DNA of 31,307 bases. It comes from an uncultured Eubacteriales bacterium. GTDB taxonomy: Bacteria; Bacillota; Clostridia; Oscillospirales; Oscillospiraceae. Position 1 is the first letter of the stretch, and every line of letters starts with the position of its first letter. The translations under genes and the position numbers were made by a program. The notes under the pieces are model-generated. The model worked only from the letters and a program-made list of their open reading frames with translations, made no database searches and was not told where the DNA came from. Below are positions 1 through 7,023 of this stretch, piece by piece. The stretch is from assembly GCA_900546415.1 (NCBI GenBank), contig URCY01000016.1:1-31307 (forward strand). Direction: 5' to 3'.

Positions 1-57
1 CGATAAGCTGGGGCGAAAGACCCGCTGAGCGCCGCTGCCGATTGATTCAGAGGTTTC

Positions 58-375
58 CTAAATCATGTATGCGGCGTCAAGCTTGTCCGCGCCGCCTTTT
101 GCGGCCGGAAGCTGTGCCTGCGGCGGGAAGAGCGCGGCGGCCTTTTGCTCCAGCGCGCCGCGCCAGGCCTTCAGCTCCGGCAGCTCCAGCGCCGCGCAGG
201 CCTTGCGCAGCGTGGCCTCGTCCGCGCCGAGATCGACCACCAGCCCCAGCCGCACAACCTCGTCGAGCAGCTCCCTGCGGCAGACGCGTCCGAACTGTGC
301 GGCCTGCTCCAGCTCGCGCAGGCTGTCCTGCTGCTCCGGTGTGCCGGTGCTCGTGACCAGCTCCTTGAGCGTCAT
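58..375 (-). CDS. Possible nested in-frame scaffold protein inside the protease gene
   Basis: An in-frame ATG at 375 within the protease gene would give a 105-residue protein starting MTLKELVTSTG and ending at the same stop. It is preceded by AAAGGAGGTG at 381-390, seven bases from the ATG. This is a stronger ribosome binding site than the one of the full-length gene. The arrangement matches the lambda C/Nu3 design, in which a scaffold is made from an internal start in the protease gene. The product is Glu/Leu/Ala-rich and predicted helical, as scaffolds are. That it is translated is an inference. Confidence 0.55.
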   Translation of the reverse strand: MTLKELVTSTGTPEQQDSLRELEQAAQFGRVCRRELLDEVVRLGLVVDLGADEATLRKACAALELPELKAWRGALEQKAAALFPPQAQLPAAKGGADKLDAAYMI

Positions 376-966
376 GCTCACACCTCCTTTCCTGCCCTTC
401 GTTACGCCCGCCTGCCTCTGCGCGGGCACGGCGACGAAGGAGAATTCATAAGCGTCGGTCGGCTCGGAGAGCACGGCCAGACACTGCCGCCCGCCGTAGC
501 GCTCTCCCTTGCGATGCTCGCAGACGCCGTAGGGCTGTCCGCAGATGCTGCAAGTCGCCTTGCCCATCGCGCAGCCGACGGAGACCTCGCGCCGGATGCC
601 GCCCTCAATGTCGGCGATCAGATCGGCGTTCTTCTCCGTGCGCAGCATGTAGCACGAGGCGAGGATCCAAGCCTCATGCCCCTCCTCGCGCACCTCGGTG
701 TCATAGATGCGCGCGACCTGCCCCTTTGCCGACCATTCGTGGTCGAGAATGCCGGTCTTGCCGCGGAAAAGCTCCGCCAGCCGGGGCAGGGAAGCGCGGT
801 CAAAGCGCTCCAGGTCGCGATCCGGCTGATCGTCGCACAGGCGCACCTGAAAGCGATAGACCTGCTCGGCCGTCAGCGGGGTCTTGCTGTAGCGGTTGAT
901 CTTTTCCAGCTCGGCCGCGTCGGGCGCGCCCGTCCCGACGGCGCTTGCCTCCTTAAAGATTTCCAT
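58..966 (-). CDS. Phage head maturation protease-like protein with C-terminal scaffold-like region
   Basis: This is a 302-residue protein of the kind found directly after portal genes in Firmicute prophages. Such proteins are thought to process or scaffold the capsid. The N-terminal ~190 residues carry a Cys/His cluster (CSICG, then CEH, then a further Cys) and the conserved ending PTDAYEFSFVAVPAQ. The last ~105 residues are helical and charged, like a scaffold or delta domain. The ATG at 966 is chosen because GGGAGAGG lies just upstream; a farther upstream start at 1008 has no such site. The start overlaps the portal stop by 14 bases, which suggests translational coupling. The major capsid gene expected next would lie beyond base 1; bases 1-57 show no start codon for it. 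Family assignment rests on order and motifs, and the catalytic residues were not pinned down. Confidence 0.75.
   Translation of the reverse strand: MEIFKEASAVGTGAPDAAELEKINRYSKTPLTAEQVYRFQVRLCDDQPDRDLERFDRASLPRLAELFRGKTGILDHEWSAKGQVARIYDTEVREEGHEAWILASCYMLRTEKNADLIADIEGGIRREVSVGCAMGKATCSICGQPYGVCEHRKGERYGGRQCLAVLSEPTDAYEFSFVAVPAQRQAGVTKGRKGGVSMTLKELVTSTGTPEQQDSLRELEQAAQFGRVCRRELLDEVVRLGLVVDLGADEATLRKACAALELPELKAWRGALEQKAAALFPPQAQLPAAKGGADKLDAAYMI
381..390 (-). promoter_or_regulatory. Strong internal Shine-Dalgarno sequence
   Basis: On the minus strand the sequence reads AAAGGAGGTG, a near-perfect complement of the 16S anti-SD, seven bases before an in-frame ATG. It lies inside the protease coding region at a domain junction, where no ribosome binding site is needed for the full-length protein. 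Confidence 0.6.
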
Positions 967-2098
967 TCGACCTCTCCCTTTCCGATTCAAGCTGCGCCGC
1001 CCGTGCACGGTAAAGCGACGCGTGTGCCTCCTCTACAAGATCCTGCAGGCTGATGTCGTCCCAGACGATCTCGGGGCGGCAGCCGAAGCCGTGCAGCCGC
1101 AGCCAGAGTGTGCAGACCTGCTCCAAGACCGGCTCGACGGTGCGGCGGATCGCCCAAAGCTCTGTCGTGAGCATATCGGCCTGCTGCTGGCTCATGCGCT
1201 CGGTGCTCGACCAGCTCAGTCCCAGCAGAAAGGGCGGCAGGCCGGTCTTGGCCACGAGCTGCTCAAGAATCTGCCGCACCGGGATCTCCGAGTCGAGAAT
1301 CTGCCCGTCCGACCCGATCACCTTGACCGAGACGTCACCGACGGCCACAAAATCCCGCACAACGCCGTTTTTGCCGTCCTGCATGGCCGCCGACCACTCG
1401 CTCGCGATGCTCTCGGCGCGTTCGGCCGCGCCCACACGCTCCGCACCGTCCCCGGAGGGCTTGCAGACCACGGCGTAGCGCACGTTTCCGGCGCGCTCCC
1501 AGTTCGTCCCGATGGTCTGGTAGATTTTCAGCAGGATGTTCGTCAGAAACGGCATCGACCGCAGCAGAGAGACGCCGTAAGGACTGTCCGGCGCGGGGTT
1601 CAGCGTCGAGAACAGCAGCAGATGCGGATAGGGCAGGGGACGCAGCGTTCCATGCTCGTCACGCGCGCAGAGCGTGTAGTCCAGCGGGCTTGCCCCGGCC
1701 TCGATCTGGATGCTGCGCACGTCGCCCCAGCAGACGGCGGCGATCTCCCCTCCTGCGACGACGATCTCGCCGATCGCGCGGCCGTAGGTCAGCAGACTGT
1801 CCAGATAGGCCGAGAGAAATCCGGCCATGCCGCGCTGCCCGCAGCCGACGGGAACGGTGCGCAGGAACTCGTTGAGCGCCTGCTGCCCCTGCGCGCATTC
1901 GGCGCGAAAGCCGCCGGTCAGCCGCACCAGCTTGCCGATGGCCGCATCGAGGATCGGTACGGCCTCGCGCATGGACTGATAGAGCTGCGTGTCGCCCGCA
2001 CCGAGCGGAACGTAGCTCCGCAGCGCGCCGAACGGCTGCCCCTGCCCATTGCGGAGCTGCGTGACCGCAGCGGTACTCGCGCTTTGCTTTTTCCTCAT
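953..2098 (-). CDS. Phage portal protein
   Basis: The 381-residue protein would form the dodecameric portal ring through which DNA is packaged. The call rests on its place between large terminase and head protease and on portal-like features. These include an N-terminal segment leading into YQSMREAVPILDAAIGKLVRLTGG, a PYGVSLLRSM motif, and a C-terminal region with a TGLPPFLLGLSW segment followed by helices. The ATG at 2098 is preferred over an upstream GTG at 2107 because AAAGGAG sits at the correct distance only from 2098. It starts 27 bases after the large terminase stop. Its base composition does not stand out from the host genes around it. Length fits a complete, non-truncated portal. Confidence 0.85.
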   Translation of the reverse strand: MRKKQSASTAAVTQLRNGQGQPFGALRSYVPLGAGDTQLYQSMREAVPILDAAIGKLVRLTGGFRAECAQGQQALNEFLRTVPVGCGQRGMAGFLSAYLDSLLTYGRAIGEIVVAGGEIAAVCWGDVRSIQIEAGASPLDYTLCARDEHGTLRPLPYPHLLLFSTLNPAPDSPYGVSLLRSMPFLTNILLKIYQTIGTNWERAGNVRYAVVCKPSGDGAERVGAAERAESIASEWSAAMQDGKNGVVRDFVAVGDVSVKVIGSDGQILDSEIPVRQILEQLVAKTGLPPFLLGLSWSSTERMSQQQADMLTTELWAIRRTVEPVLEQVCTLWLRLHGFGCRPEIVWDDISLQDLVEEAHASLYRARAAQLESERERSNGNL

Positions 2099-2125
2099 GA
2101 ATAACACTCCTTTCCAAAGAATTTT

Positions 2126-3370
2126 TTACCGCACCGACCGCGCGACCGTGCGCGCGGCCAGCGGCGTATCCCGCGCGGCCAGAACGGTCGCGGCGAAATA
2201 GCGCATGTCGTCCATCGCGTGGTCGTGCTCCTTTTTGACCACGTCCTTTCCGGCCTTGGGATCCCAGACGTATTGCTCCATCTCGCGCAGACAGTCCGCG
2301 CAGGTGTCGCAGATCACAAGACGGCCGCTCTTGAGCAGGTCGGACGTCTTGCGGATGCCGGAGAGCACGTCATTCTCGGCTCTGAGGACGCGCCAGCCGC
2401 GCCGCCGCAGCAGCTCCAGAAAGCTTGCCGCCGACGGGTCGACCACAACTGCCTCAATGCGCCGCTCCCCGGCCAGCCCGGCCAGCGCGTCGGCGTATTC
2501 CGCGTCCGTCATCTGGCGCATTTCGCGCCGCGAGTCGAAATAAAACTCCCGCACGCGGTACCAGACGCCGTTTTGCAGCCCCCACAGTCCGAAGGACGCC
2601 GGATTGACCGTCCCATAGTCGCAGGAGATGTACCAGCGCTCAAACGCGCCGCCGGGCGGCGGCGGGGCCTGCGACGCGTCGAAGAAGTCGTAGACGCGCC
2701 CCTCCGCCGCGACCCATTCGCCGAGGATGAACCGCCGGTAGAATACCCCGGAGTAGAGCCGCTCATAGCGCTTGCGGATGGCGGGGGAGAGCGAGGGGTT
2801 GTCCGCCATGGTAAAGTGCAGATACAGGCAGTTGCGCTGCTCCGCGCCGAGGATCCACTCGTTGTAGAACCAGTGGCGCGGTCCCTCCGGGTTGCAGTTG
2901 AACCAGAGTCGGCTGCCGCTGACCGAGCAGCGGGCGCAGGCCTGCTCCACGAAGCTGCGCGGCATCAGCGCGACCTCGTCGAGCAGGATCCCGGCGAAGG
3001 TGATGCCCTGGATCAGTGCGGCCGAGCTTTCGTCCCGTCCGCCGAAGACGTAAAAATCGTTGCTCCTGCCCTGATAGGTCACGCGCACGAGGTTCTCCGT
3101 CCGCTTCTCGCTGACGGCGAAGCCGAGCGCCTGCAATTTCGGCAGCAGCTCGGTCAGCACGTTGCGCCGGAGCGAGGCAATCGTCTTGCCGCAGATGCCG
3201 AAGCGCGCGCCGCGAAAGCTGCTGCACGCCCAGAGGAAGAAGCCCAGACCCATGCTCAGCGTTTTGCCGGAGCGCACCGCCCCGTCGCAGATGATCGCCT
3301 CATACCGGCTGTAGGGGTGCGCCGTGCGCCACCAATTGAGCACGGTGCGCTGCTTTTTTGAGAACCTCAA
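2126..3370 (-). CDS. Phage terminase large subunit (packaging ATPase and nuclease)
   Basis: A 414-residue large terminase of the PBSX/Terminase_3 type. The N-terminal ATPase has a Walker A GAVRSGKT (residues 30-37) and a Walker B ILLDE (128-132), followed by the coupling-type segment FNCNPEG. The C-terminal RNase H-like nuclease shows its acidic residues in SCDYGT (D251), VVVDPS (D311) and HAMDDMRY (D387/D388). All catalytic motifs are intact, so the gene is not a decayed fragment. The start is a TTG whose last two bases overlap the TGA stop of the small subunit (TTGA). An in-frame stop lies just upstream, so this is the earliest possible start, and translation is probably coupled. Confidence 0.92.
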   Translation of the reverse strand: MRFSKKQRTVLNWWRTAHPYSRYEAIICDGAVRSGKTLSMGLGFFLWACSSFRGARFGICGKTIASLRRNVLTELLPKLQALGFAVSEKRTENLVRVTYQGRSNDFYVFGGRDESSAALIQGITFAGILLDEVALMPRSFVEQACARCSVSGSRLWFNCNPEGPRHWFYNEWILGAEQRNCLYLHFTMADNPSLSPAIRKRYERLYSGVFYRRFILGEWVAAEGRVYDFFDASQAPPPPGGAFERWYISCDYGTVNPASFGLWGLQNGVWYRVREFYFDSRREMRQMTDAEYADALAGLAGERRIEAVVVDPSAASFLELLRRRGWRVLRAENDVLSGIRKTSDLLKSGRLVICDTCADCLREMEQYVWDPKAGKDVVKKEHDHAMDDMRYFAATVLAARDTPLAARTVARSVR

Positions 3371-3801
3371 TCCGCATCATCGTCCCCGGCAGCCGCGAAA
3401 AAGGCGTCGGCGCAGCCGCTGTCCGCGCTCCCGGCGTTCAGAAGCCCGTCCAGCGCGCGGATGCGGTCGATCAGCTTGACCTCCACCGTTCCCTTGTCGT
3501 TGCGCTTGACCTCGGCCAGCAGGCTCAGGTCGAGCGCGTCGAGATCGGGCGCGTCGAGCAGCACGAGCTTGACGCAGTCGTTGGCGCGGCCGAAGGCAAG
3601 CTGTGCCAGCCGCCGCACGACGTCCGCCCGGCAGACATCGCATTGCCCGCGCTGCAGGGCGATCTCCTCCTGCACGCCGTTCGTCGTGAGCAGCCGCACG
3701 CCGTCCGTGCGTCCGACCTGCGCCGCAGCGGCGTCGGCGTCGAAGCAGCGCAGCCATGCCCCGGCGAAGCGCCGCTTCAGCGCGGTTTCCTTGTTGTCCA
3801 T
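3367..3801 (-). CDS. Phage terminase small subunit
   Basis: A 144-residue protein directly upstream of, and overlapping, the large terminase. The N-terminal ~35 residues (RRFAGAWLRCFDADAAAAQVGRTDG) resemble the helix-turn-helix of small terminases, which bind the packaging site. The middle and C-terminal helices would form the oligomerisation core and end in an acidic tail (AAAGDDDAD). The ATG at 3801 is chosen for its AAAGGAG ribosome binding site. Farther upstream codons run through the spoIIID terminator and cannot be coding. Function is inferred from position and the HTH. Confidence 0.75.
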   Translation of the reverse strand: MDNKETALKRRFAGAWLRCFDADAAAAQVGRTDGVRLLTTNGVQEEIALQRGQCDVCRADVVRRLAQLAFGRANDCVKLVLLDAPDLDALDLSLLAEVKRNDKGTVEVKLIDRIRALDGLLNAGSADSGCADAFFAAAGDDDAD

Positions 3802-3825
3802 ATCGTCACTCCTTTCCGAGGGGCG

Positions 3826-3857
3826 AAAAAAATCGCGCCCCTTCAACCAAGGGCGCG
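3826..3857 (-). terminator. Intrinsic terminator behind spoIIID
   Basis: A perfect 7-bp GC-only stem (3834-3840 with 3851-3857) with a 10-base loop is followed on the minus strand by A and seven T residues. It separates spoIIID from the phage block, so the phage genes probably need their own promoter or readthrough. Confidence 0.85.
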
Positions 3858-3895
3858 AAACCGGCCAAAATTGCCGTAAATCGTACAACATTTTC

Positions 3896-4150
3896 TCAAA
3901 TTTTCTCTTTTCGGTATTTTTTCTGAGTCGCCAGACCGCCGCGAATGTGCCGTTCTGCTTTGTTATGCGCCAGAACGACCTGCACCTGCCGATAAAGCGC
4001 AAGGTTGCAGCCTCGCAGCCGCTCGCTCAGATCCTTGTGAACGGTGGACTTGCTGACGCCAAAGGCGGCGGCGGCCGCGCGGACGGTCGCTTGATGCTCG
4101 ATCACGTACACAGCCAAATCGCAGGCTCGTTGCTCGATGGTTTCGTTCAT
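3896..4150 (-). CDS. spoIIID: Sporulation transcriptional regulator SpoIIID
   Basis: An 84-residue DNA-binding protein matching SpoIIID, which activates and represses mother-cell genes between the sigma-E and sigma-K stages of sporulation. The helix-turn-helix region FGVSKSTVHKDLSERL is almost identical to the known family sequence, and the tail RHIRGGLATQKKYRKEKI matches the conserved basic C-terminus. The ATG at 4150 is chosen because GGGGAGG precedes it by 8 bases and the resulting length fits the family. It has a terminator behind it and a sigma-E-like promoter upstream, and is divergent from pepD. Confidence 0.95.
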   Translation of the reverse strand: MNETIEQRACDLAVYVIEHQATVRAAAAAFGVSKSTVHKDLSERLRGCNLALYRQVQVVLAHNKAERHIRGGLATQKKYRKEKI

Positions 4151-4214
4151 AAGACCAACCTCCCCAAGGTAGACGCCGGTCGGGGCGGCGCCTACCAAGC
4201 TGTGCGTCCAAAAC

Positions 4215-4245
4215 AGAATATGCGCGCACGCGGGGCGTTTATGAC
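4215..4245 (-). promoter_or_regulatory. Candidate sigma-E promoter of spoIIID
   Basis: On the minus strand GTCATAAA (4238-4245) and CATATTCT (4215-4222) are 15 bases apart. They resemble the sigma-E -35 (GTCATATT) and -10 (CATACAAT) elements. Known spoIIID genes are transcribed by sigma-E, which supports the match. Confidence 0.6.
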
Positions 4246-4274
4246 TTGCCTGACGGCAAAAACTGTGGTATGAT
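4246..4274 (+). promoter_or_regulatory. Sigma-A promoter of pepD
   Basis: TTGCCT (4246-4251) and TATGAT (4269-4274) are spaced by 17 bases, 22 bases before the pepD start. Its -35 directly abuts the -35-like element of the divergent spoIIID promoter. Confidence 0.75.
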
Positions 4275-4296
4275 AACGGCAAAGGAGGCGTTTGCC

Positions 4297-5715
4297 ATGA
4301 ATGTTTTGAACGATTTACAGCCGCAGGGCGTGATGCGCTGGTTCGAGGCGCTCTGCGCCATTCCCCACGGTTCGCGGGATACGAAGCGCGTGAGCGATTT
4401 CTGCGTGGCGTTTGCCAAGGAGCGCGGCCTGCGCTGCGTGCAGGATGCGCACAATAACGTCGTGATCTATGCTCCGGCCTCCGCCGGATACGAGACGCAC
4501 CCGACCGTCATTCTGCAGGGACATCTCGACATGGTCTGCGAGAAGGAGCCGGACTGCGACATCGATTTTGCGGTCGAGGGTCTGCGTCTGGCGCACGACG
4601 ACACCTATATTTATGCCGAGGGAACGACGCTCGGCGGCGACGACGGCATTGCAGTGGCTTATGCGCTTGCAGTTCTGGATGATCCGACCGTCAGGCATCC
4701 GCCGCTCGAGGTCGTCTTCACGGTCGACGAGGAGATCGGTATGCTCGGCGCGGACGCAATGGATATGTCCGTCCTGAGCGGACGTGTTTTGCTGAACTGC
4801 GACTCTGAGGACGAGGGCATCCTGACCGTGAGCTGCGCCGGCGGCGCGACCTCTGCGCTGACGAAGCCCCTGCGCACGGAGGCGGCCACTGCGCAGGGCT
4901 GGCGCGTCGGCGTGCGCGGCCTGACCGGCGGCCACAGCGGCGTCGAGATCAATCAGGGGCGCGCGAACGCGAACAAAACGCTTGCGGCCGTGCTTGCGTC
5001 CCTGCCCGTCCGCCTGTCGGCGATCAACGGCGGCAGCAAGGATAACGCGATCCCGCGCGCGTCCGAGGCGCTGCTGACGAGCGACGCGCCTGATTTCGCC
5101 GCCCGCTTTGCGTCCGAGGCCGAGAAGGTGCGCAGCGCGCTTCCGTCCGGCGAAACGGCCGCAGAGTTCTATTGCGAGCCTGCGGCGGTCGGAACGGTGC
5201 TCACCGCCGAGGATTCCGCTGCGCTGCTGGCGCTTCTGAACGCCGTGCCCAACGGGGTGCAGGCTATGAGCGCGGACATCGCGGGTCTTGTGCAGACCTC
5301 GCTGAACCTTGGCATCCTGAAAACCGAGGCGGAGCGTGCGATTCTGACCTTCTCCGTGCGCAGCAGTGTCAACGCGGAAAAAACGGCGCTGATCGAGCGC
5401 CTTGCCGAGACCGGCCGTCAATACGGCGCGTCTTATTCCGAGAGCGGCGCCTATCCCGCATGGGAATACCGCAGGCAGTCGCCCCTGCGCGACGTGATGG
5501 TCGCCTGCTACGAGCGGCTCTACGGCAAAAAACCGGTCGTCGAGGCCATCCACGCCGGTCTGGAGTGCGGCATCTTCTCCGACCGACTCAAGGGTCTGGA
5601 CGCCGTCTCCTTCGGCCCGCAGATGCACGACATCCACACCACGCGCGAGCGCCTCGACATCGCCTCGACCCGCCGCACATGGGACTTCCTGCTGGCCGTC
5701 CTCGCCGCGCTGTAA
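4297..5715 (+). CDS. pepD: Aminoacyl-histidine dipeptidase (M20 family, PepD-like)
   Basis: A 472-residue cytoplasmic zinc dipeptidase of the M20C type, which cleaves Xaa-His and other dipeptides for amino-acid recycling. Metal and catalytic residues are visible: QGHLDM (H76, D78), GGDDGI (D115/D116), TVDEEIGM (E145/E146) and NCDSEDEG (D169), plus a C-terminal AIHAGLECG histidine. The lid domain carries GGHSGVEI. The ATG at 4297 is preceded by AAAGGAGG at 4281-4288. Length equals that of complete family members. It is monocistronic, ending at a hairpin, and shares its upstream region with spoIIID. Confidence 0.93.
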   Translation: MNVLNDLQPQGVMRWFEALCAIPHGSRDTKRVSDFCVAFAKERGLRCVQDAHNNVVIYAPASAGYETHPTVILQGHLDMVCEKEPDCDIDFAVEGLRLAHDDTYIYAEGTTLGGDDGIAVAYALAVLDDPTVRHPPLEVVFTVDEEIGMLGADAMDMSVLSGRVLLNCDSEDEGILTVSCAGGATSALTKPLRTEAATAQGWRVGVRGLTGGHSGVEINQGRANANKTLAAVLASLPVRLSAINGGSKDNAIPRASEALLTSDAPDFAARFASEAEKVRSALPSGETAAEFYCEPAAVGTVLTAEDSAALLALLNAVPNGVQAMSADIAGLVQTSLNLGILKTEAERAILTFSVRSSVNAEKTALIERLAETGRQYGASYSESGAYPAWEYRRQSPLRDVMVACYERLYGKKPVVEAIHAGLECGIFSDRLKGLDAVSFGPQMHDIHTTRERLDIASTRRTWDFLLAVLAAL

Positions 5716-5729
5716 GAACCGATCCACAC

Positions 5730-5768
5730 AGGAACTGGCAGGCTTTGCGAAAAGCCTGCCGGTTCCTT
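5730..5768 (+). terminator. Hairpin behind pepD, related to a hairpin at 29828-29860
   Basis: A long stem of about 17 pairs (including one G-T) with a GCGA-type loop starts 15 bases after the pepD stop. Only a weak T tract follows (TTAATTT). Its core 5737-5760 matches 29830-29853 apart from paired, structure-preserving changes. Confidence 0.6.
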
Positions 5769-5824
5769 AATTTGAAAAACGAACTTTTTTCGACAAGAGT
5801 CAACGTTCCGTTTTTCCGAAGAAC

Positions 5825-5866
5825 AAAAAAGCAGGAGTCTTCCGTTCGGAAAACTCCTGCTTTTTT
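5825..5866. terminator. Bidirectional terminator between pepD and rplL
   Basis: An inverted repeat flanked by six A on the left and six T on the right (stem GCAGGAGT / ACTCCTGC) gives a T tract on both strands. It can end both the rightward pepD transcript and the leftward rplJL transcript. Confidence 0.9.
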
Positions 5867-5879
5867 ATGCAAGTAAAAA

Positions 5880-6248
5880 TTACTTGACCTCTGCGGTAGC
5901 GCCGGCTTCCTTCAGGTCGTTGGCGAGCTTCTCCGCGTCTTCCTTGGAGATGCCTTCCTTCAGGGTCTTCGGGCAGTTGTCGGCGATTTCCTTGGCTTCC
6001 TTCAGGCCCAGGCCGGTAGCGGCACGGATGACCTTGATGACGTTCAGCTTGGAAGCGCCGCAGTCCTTCAGGACGACGTCGAACTCGGTCTTCTCTTCCA
6101 CGGCCTCAGCGGCAGCTGCGGGAGCAGCGACAGCGGCGGCAGCGGCGGAAACGCCGAAGGTATCTTCCAGGGCATGAACCAGCTCAGCCAGCTCAACGAC
6201 GGTGAGGCCCTTAACTTCTTCGATCAGAGCAGCGATTTTTTCAGACAT
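5880..6248 (-). CDS. rplL: 50S ribosomal protein L7/L12
   Basis: A 122-residue stalk protein that recruits translation factors to the ribosome. It has the N-terminal dimerisation helices (MSEKIAALIEEVKGLTVVEL), a long Ala-rich hinge around residues 34-50, and the C-terminal factor-binding domain KTEFDVVLKDCGASKLNVIK...GLGLKEAKEIA. GGAGG lies 9 bases before the ATG. It follows rplJ by 36 bases and ends just before a strong bidirectional terminator. rpoB, which commonly follows rplL in bacteria, is absent here. Confidence 0.98.
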   Translation of the reverse strand: MSEKIAALIEEVKGLTVVELAELVHALEDTFGVSAAAAAVAAPAAAAEAVEEKTEFDVVLKDCGASKLNVIKVIRAATGLGLKEAKEIADNCPKTLKEGISKEDAEKLANDLKEAGATAEVK

Positions 6249-6284
6249 GGTAAATATCCTCCTAATAGTAATGATTGATGGTAA

Positions 6285-6815
6285 TCAGGCTTCCGCAGCT
6301 TCTTCGGCGGGAGCGGGGCCTTCCTTCTGCTGGCGGATCTGGTCAATGACGCAGGCCAGAGAGGAGATGGGTGCGAGGAACGTGCCGAGCACCTGCGCCA
6401 CGAGGGCGTCCTTGCTGGGCAGCTCGCCGAAGCCCTTGAGCTGTTCGACGGGCAGGACGGAACCCTCTACGAGGCCGCCCTTGATGGACAGAACGTTCTT
6501 GTTCTTCTTGGCAAATTCGCAGACGATGCGAGCGGGAGCAATGGGGTCGCCGGTGGTGCTGGCCATAGCAGTGGTGCCGTTGAGCATCTCGTCAAACTCG
6601 TGATAGCCGACCTTATTGGTGGCCAGACGGGTGAGAGTGTTCTTCACGACGCTGTATTCTACGCCTGCTTCGCGGAACTTCTTACGCAGCTCGGTATCCT
6701 GTGCGACAGTGATGCCCTTGTAGTCGACAAAAACTGCGGACGATGCGTTCTGCAGCTTGTCGGCGAGTGCATCAACGATTGCCTTTTTGCTTTCGAGTAC
6801 CTTAGAATTGGGCAA
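6285..6815 (-). CDS. rplJ: 50S ribosomal protein L10
   Basis: A 176-residue stalk base protein that binds 23S rRNA and the L7/L12 dimers. Typical segments are visible: AVFVDYKGITVAQDTELRKKFREAG, YSVVKNTLTRLA and PARIVCEFAKKN. The C-terminal helix that binds L7/L12 ends in a Pro/Ala/Glu-rich tail. The start is a TTG at 6815, preceded by GGAGGTG with good spacing. No ATG in frame gives the expected N-terminus PNSKVLESKKAIVD, so the rare start is well supported. It is under a strong promoter and a leader with an attenuator. Confidence 0.97.
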   Translation of the reverse strand: MPNSKVLESKKAIVDALADKLQNASSAVFVDYKGITVAQDTELRKKFREAGVEYSVVKNTLTRLATNKVGYHEFDEMLNGTTAMASTTGDPIAPARIVCEFAKKNKNVLSIKGGLVEGSVLPVEQLKGFGELPSKDALVAQVLGTFLAPISSLACVIDQIRQQKEGPAPAEEAAEA

Positions 6816-6830
6816 TGTGTGTCACCTCCG

Positions 6831-6864
6831 AAAAAAATGTCCTCCTGCCAGCAGACAGGAGGAC
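6831..6864 (-). terminator. Attenuator hairpin in the rplJ leader
   Basis: On the minus strand a 9-bp perfect stem (6856-6864 with 6839-6847, GTCCTCCTG/CAGGAGGAC) is followed by A and seven T, then the rplJ ribosome binding site. This is an intrinsic terminator placed before the first gene, i.e. an attenuator. Confidence 0.85.
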
Positions 6865-6945
6865 ACAGAATCATTTCTCATTCGTGAACCTCGGCAGGAT
6901 CTGAGTTCGTTACGGCGCAATGGCCTCCTGCTGTCTCTGGCAACA
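6831..6945 (-). promoter_or_regulatory. Ribosomal protein L10 leader (autoregulatory)
   Basis: About 115 bases of structured leader lie between the promoter and rplJ. In Firmicutes this position holds the L10 leader RNA, which binds the L10(L12) complex and stops its own synthesis. A CAGGAGG at 6924-6930 (minus-strand sense) can pair with CCTCCTG at 6856-6862, the same bases used by the terminator stem. The two states are therefore mutually exclusive. The L10 binding fold itself was inferred from position, not modelled. Confidence 0.75.
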
Positions 6946-6951
6946 GGCTAT

Positions 6952-6979
6952 ATTATACCAGAAAATCCGTCGATGTCAA
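6952..6979 (-). promoter_or_regulatory. Strong sigma-A promoter of rplJL
   Basis: On the minus strand TTGACA (6974-6979) and TATAAT (6952-6957) match consensus perfectly, with a 16-base spacer. They lie just downstream of the pfkB-family gene. Confidence 0.95.
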
Positions 6980-7023
6980 GAGAAAAGTTGAATTTTTTTA
7001 GAGAATCATCGCAAAATCGCCCG

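Noticed and set aside
4315..5727. Long minus-strand open frame opposite pepD
   Set aside because: pepD on the plus strand has promoter, ribosome binding site and all metal ligands; the antisense frame has none of these.
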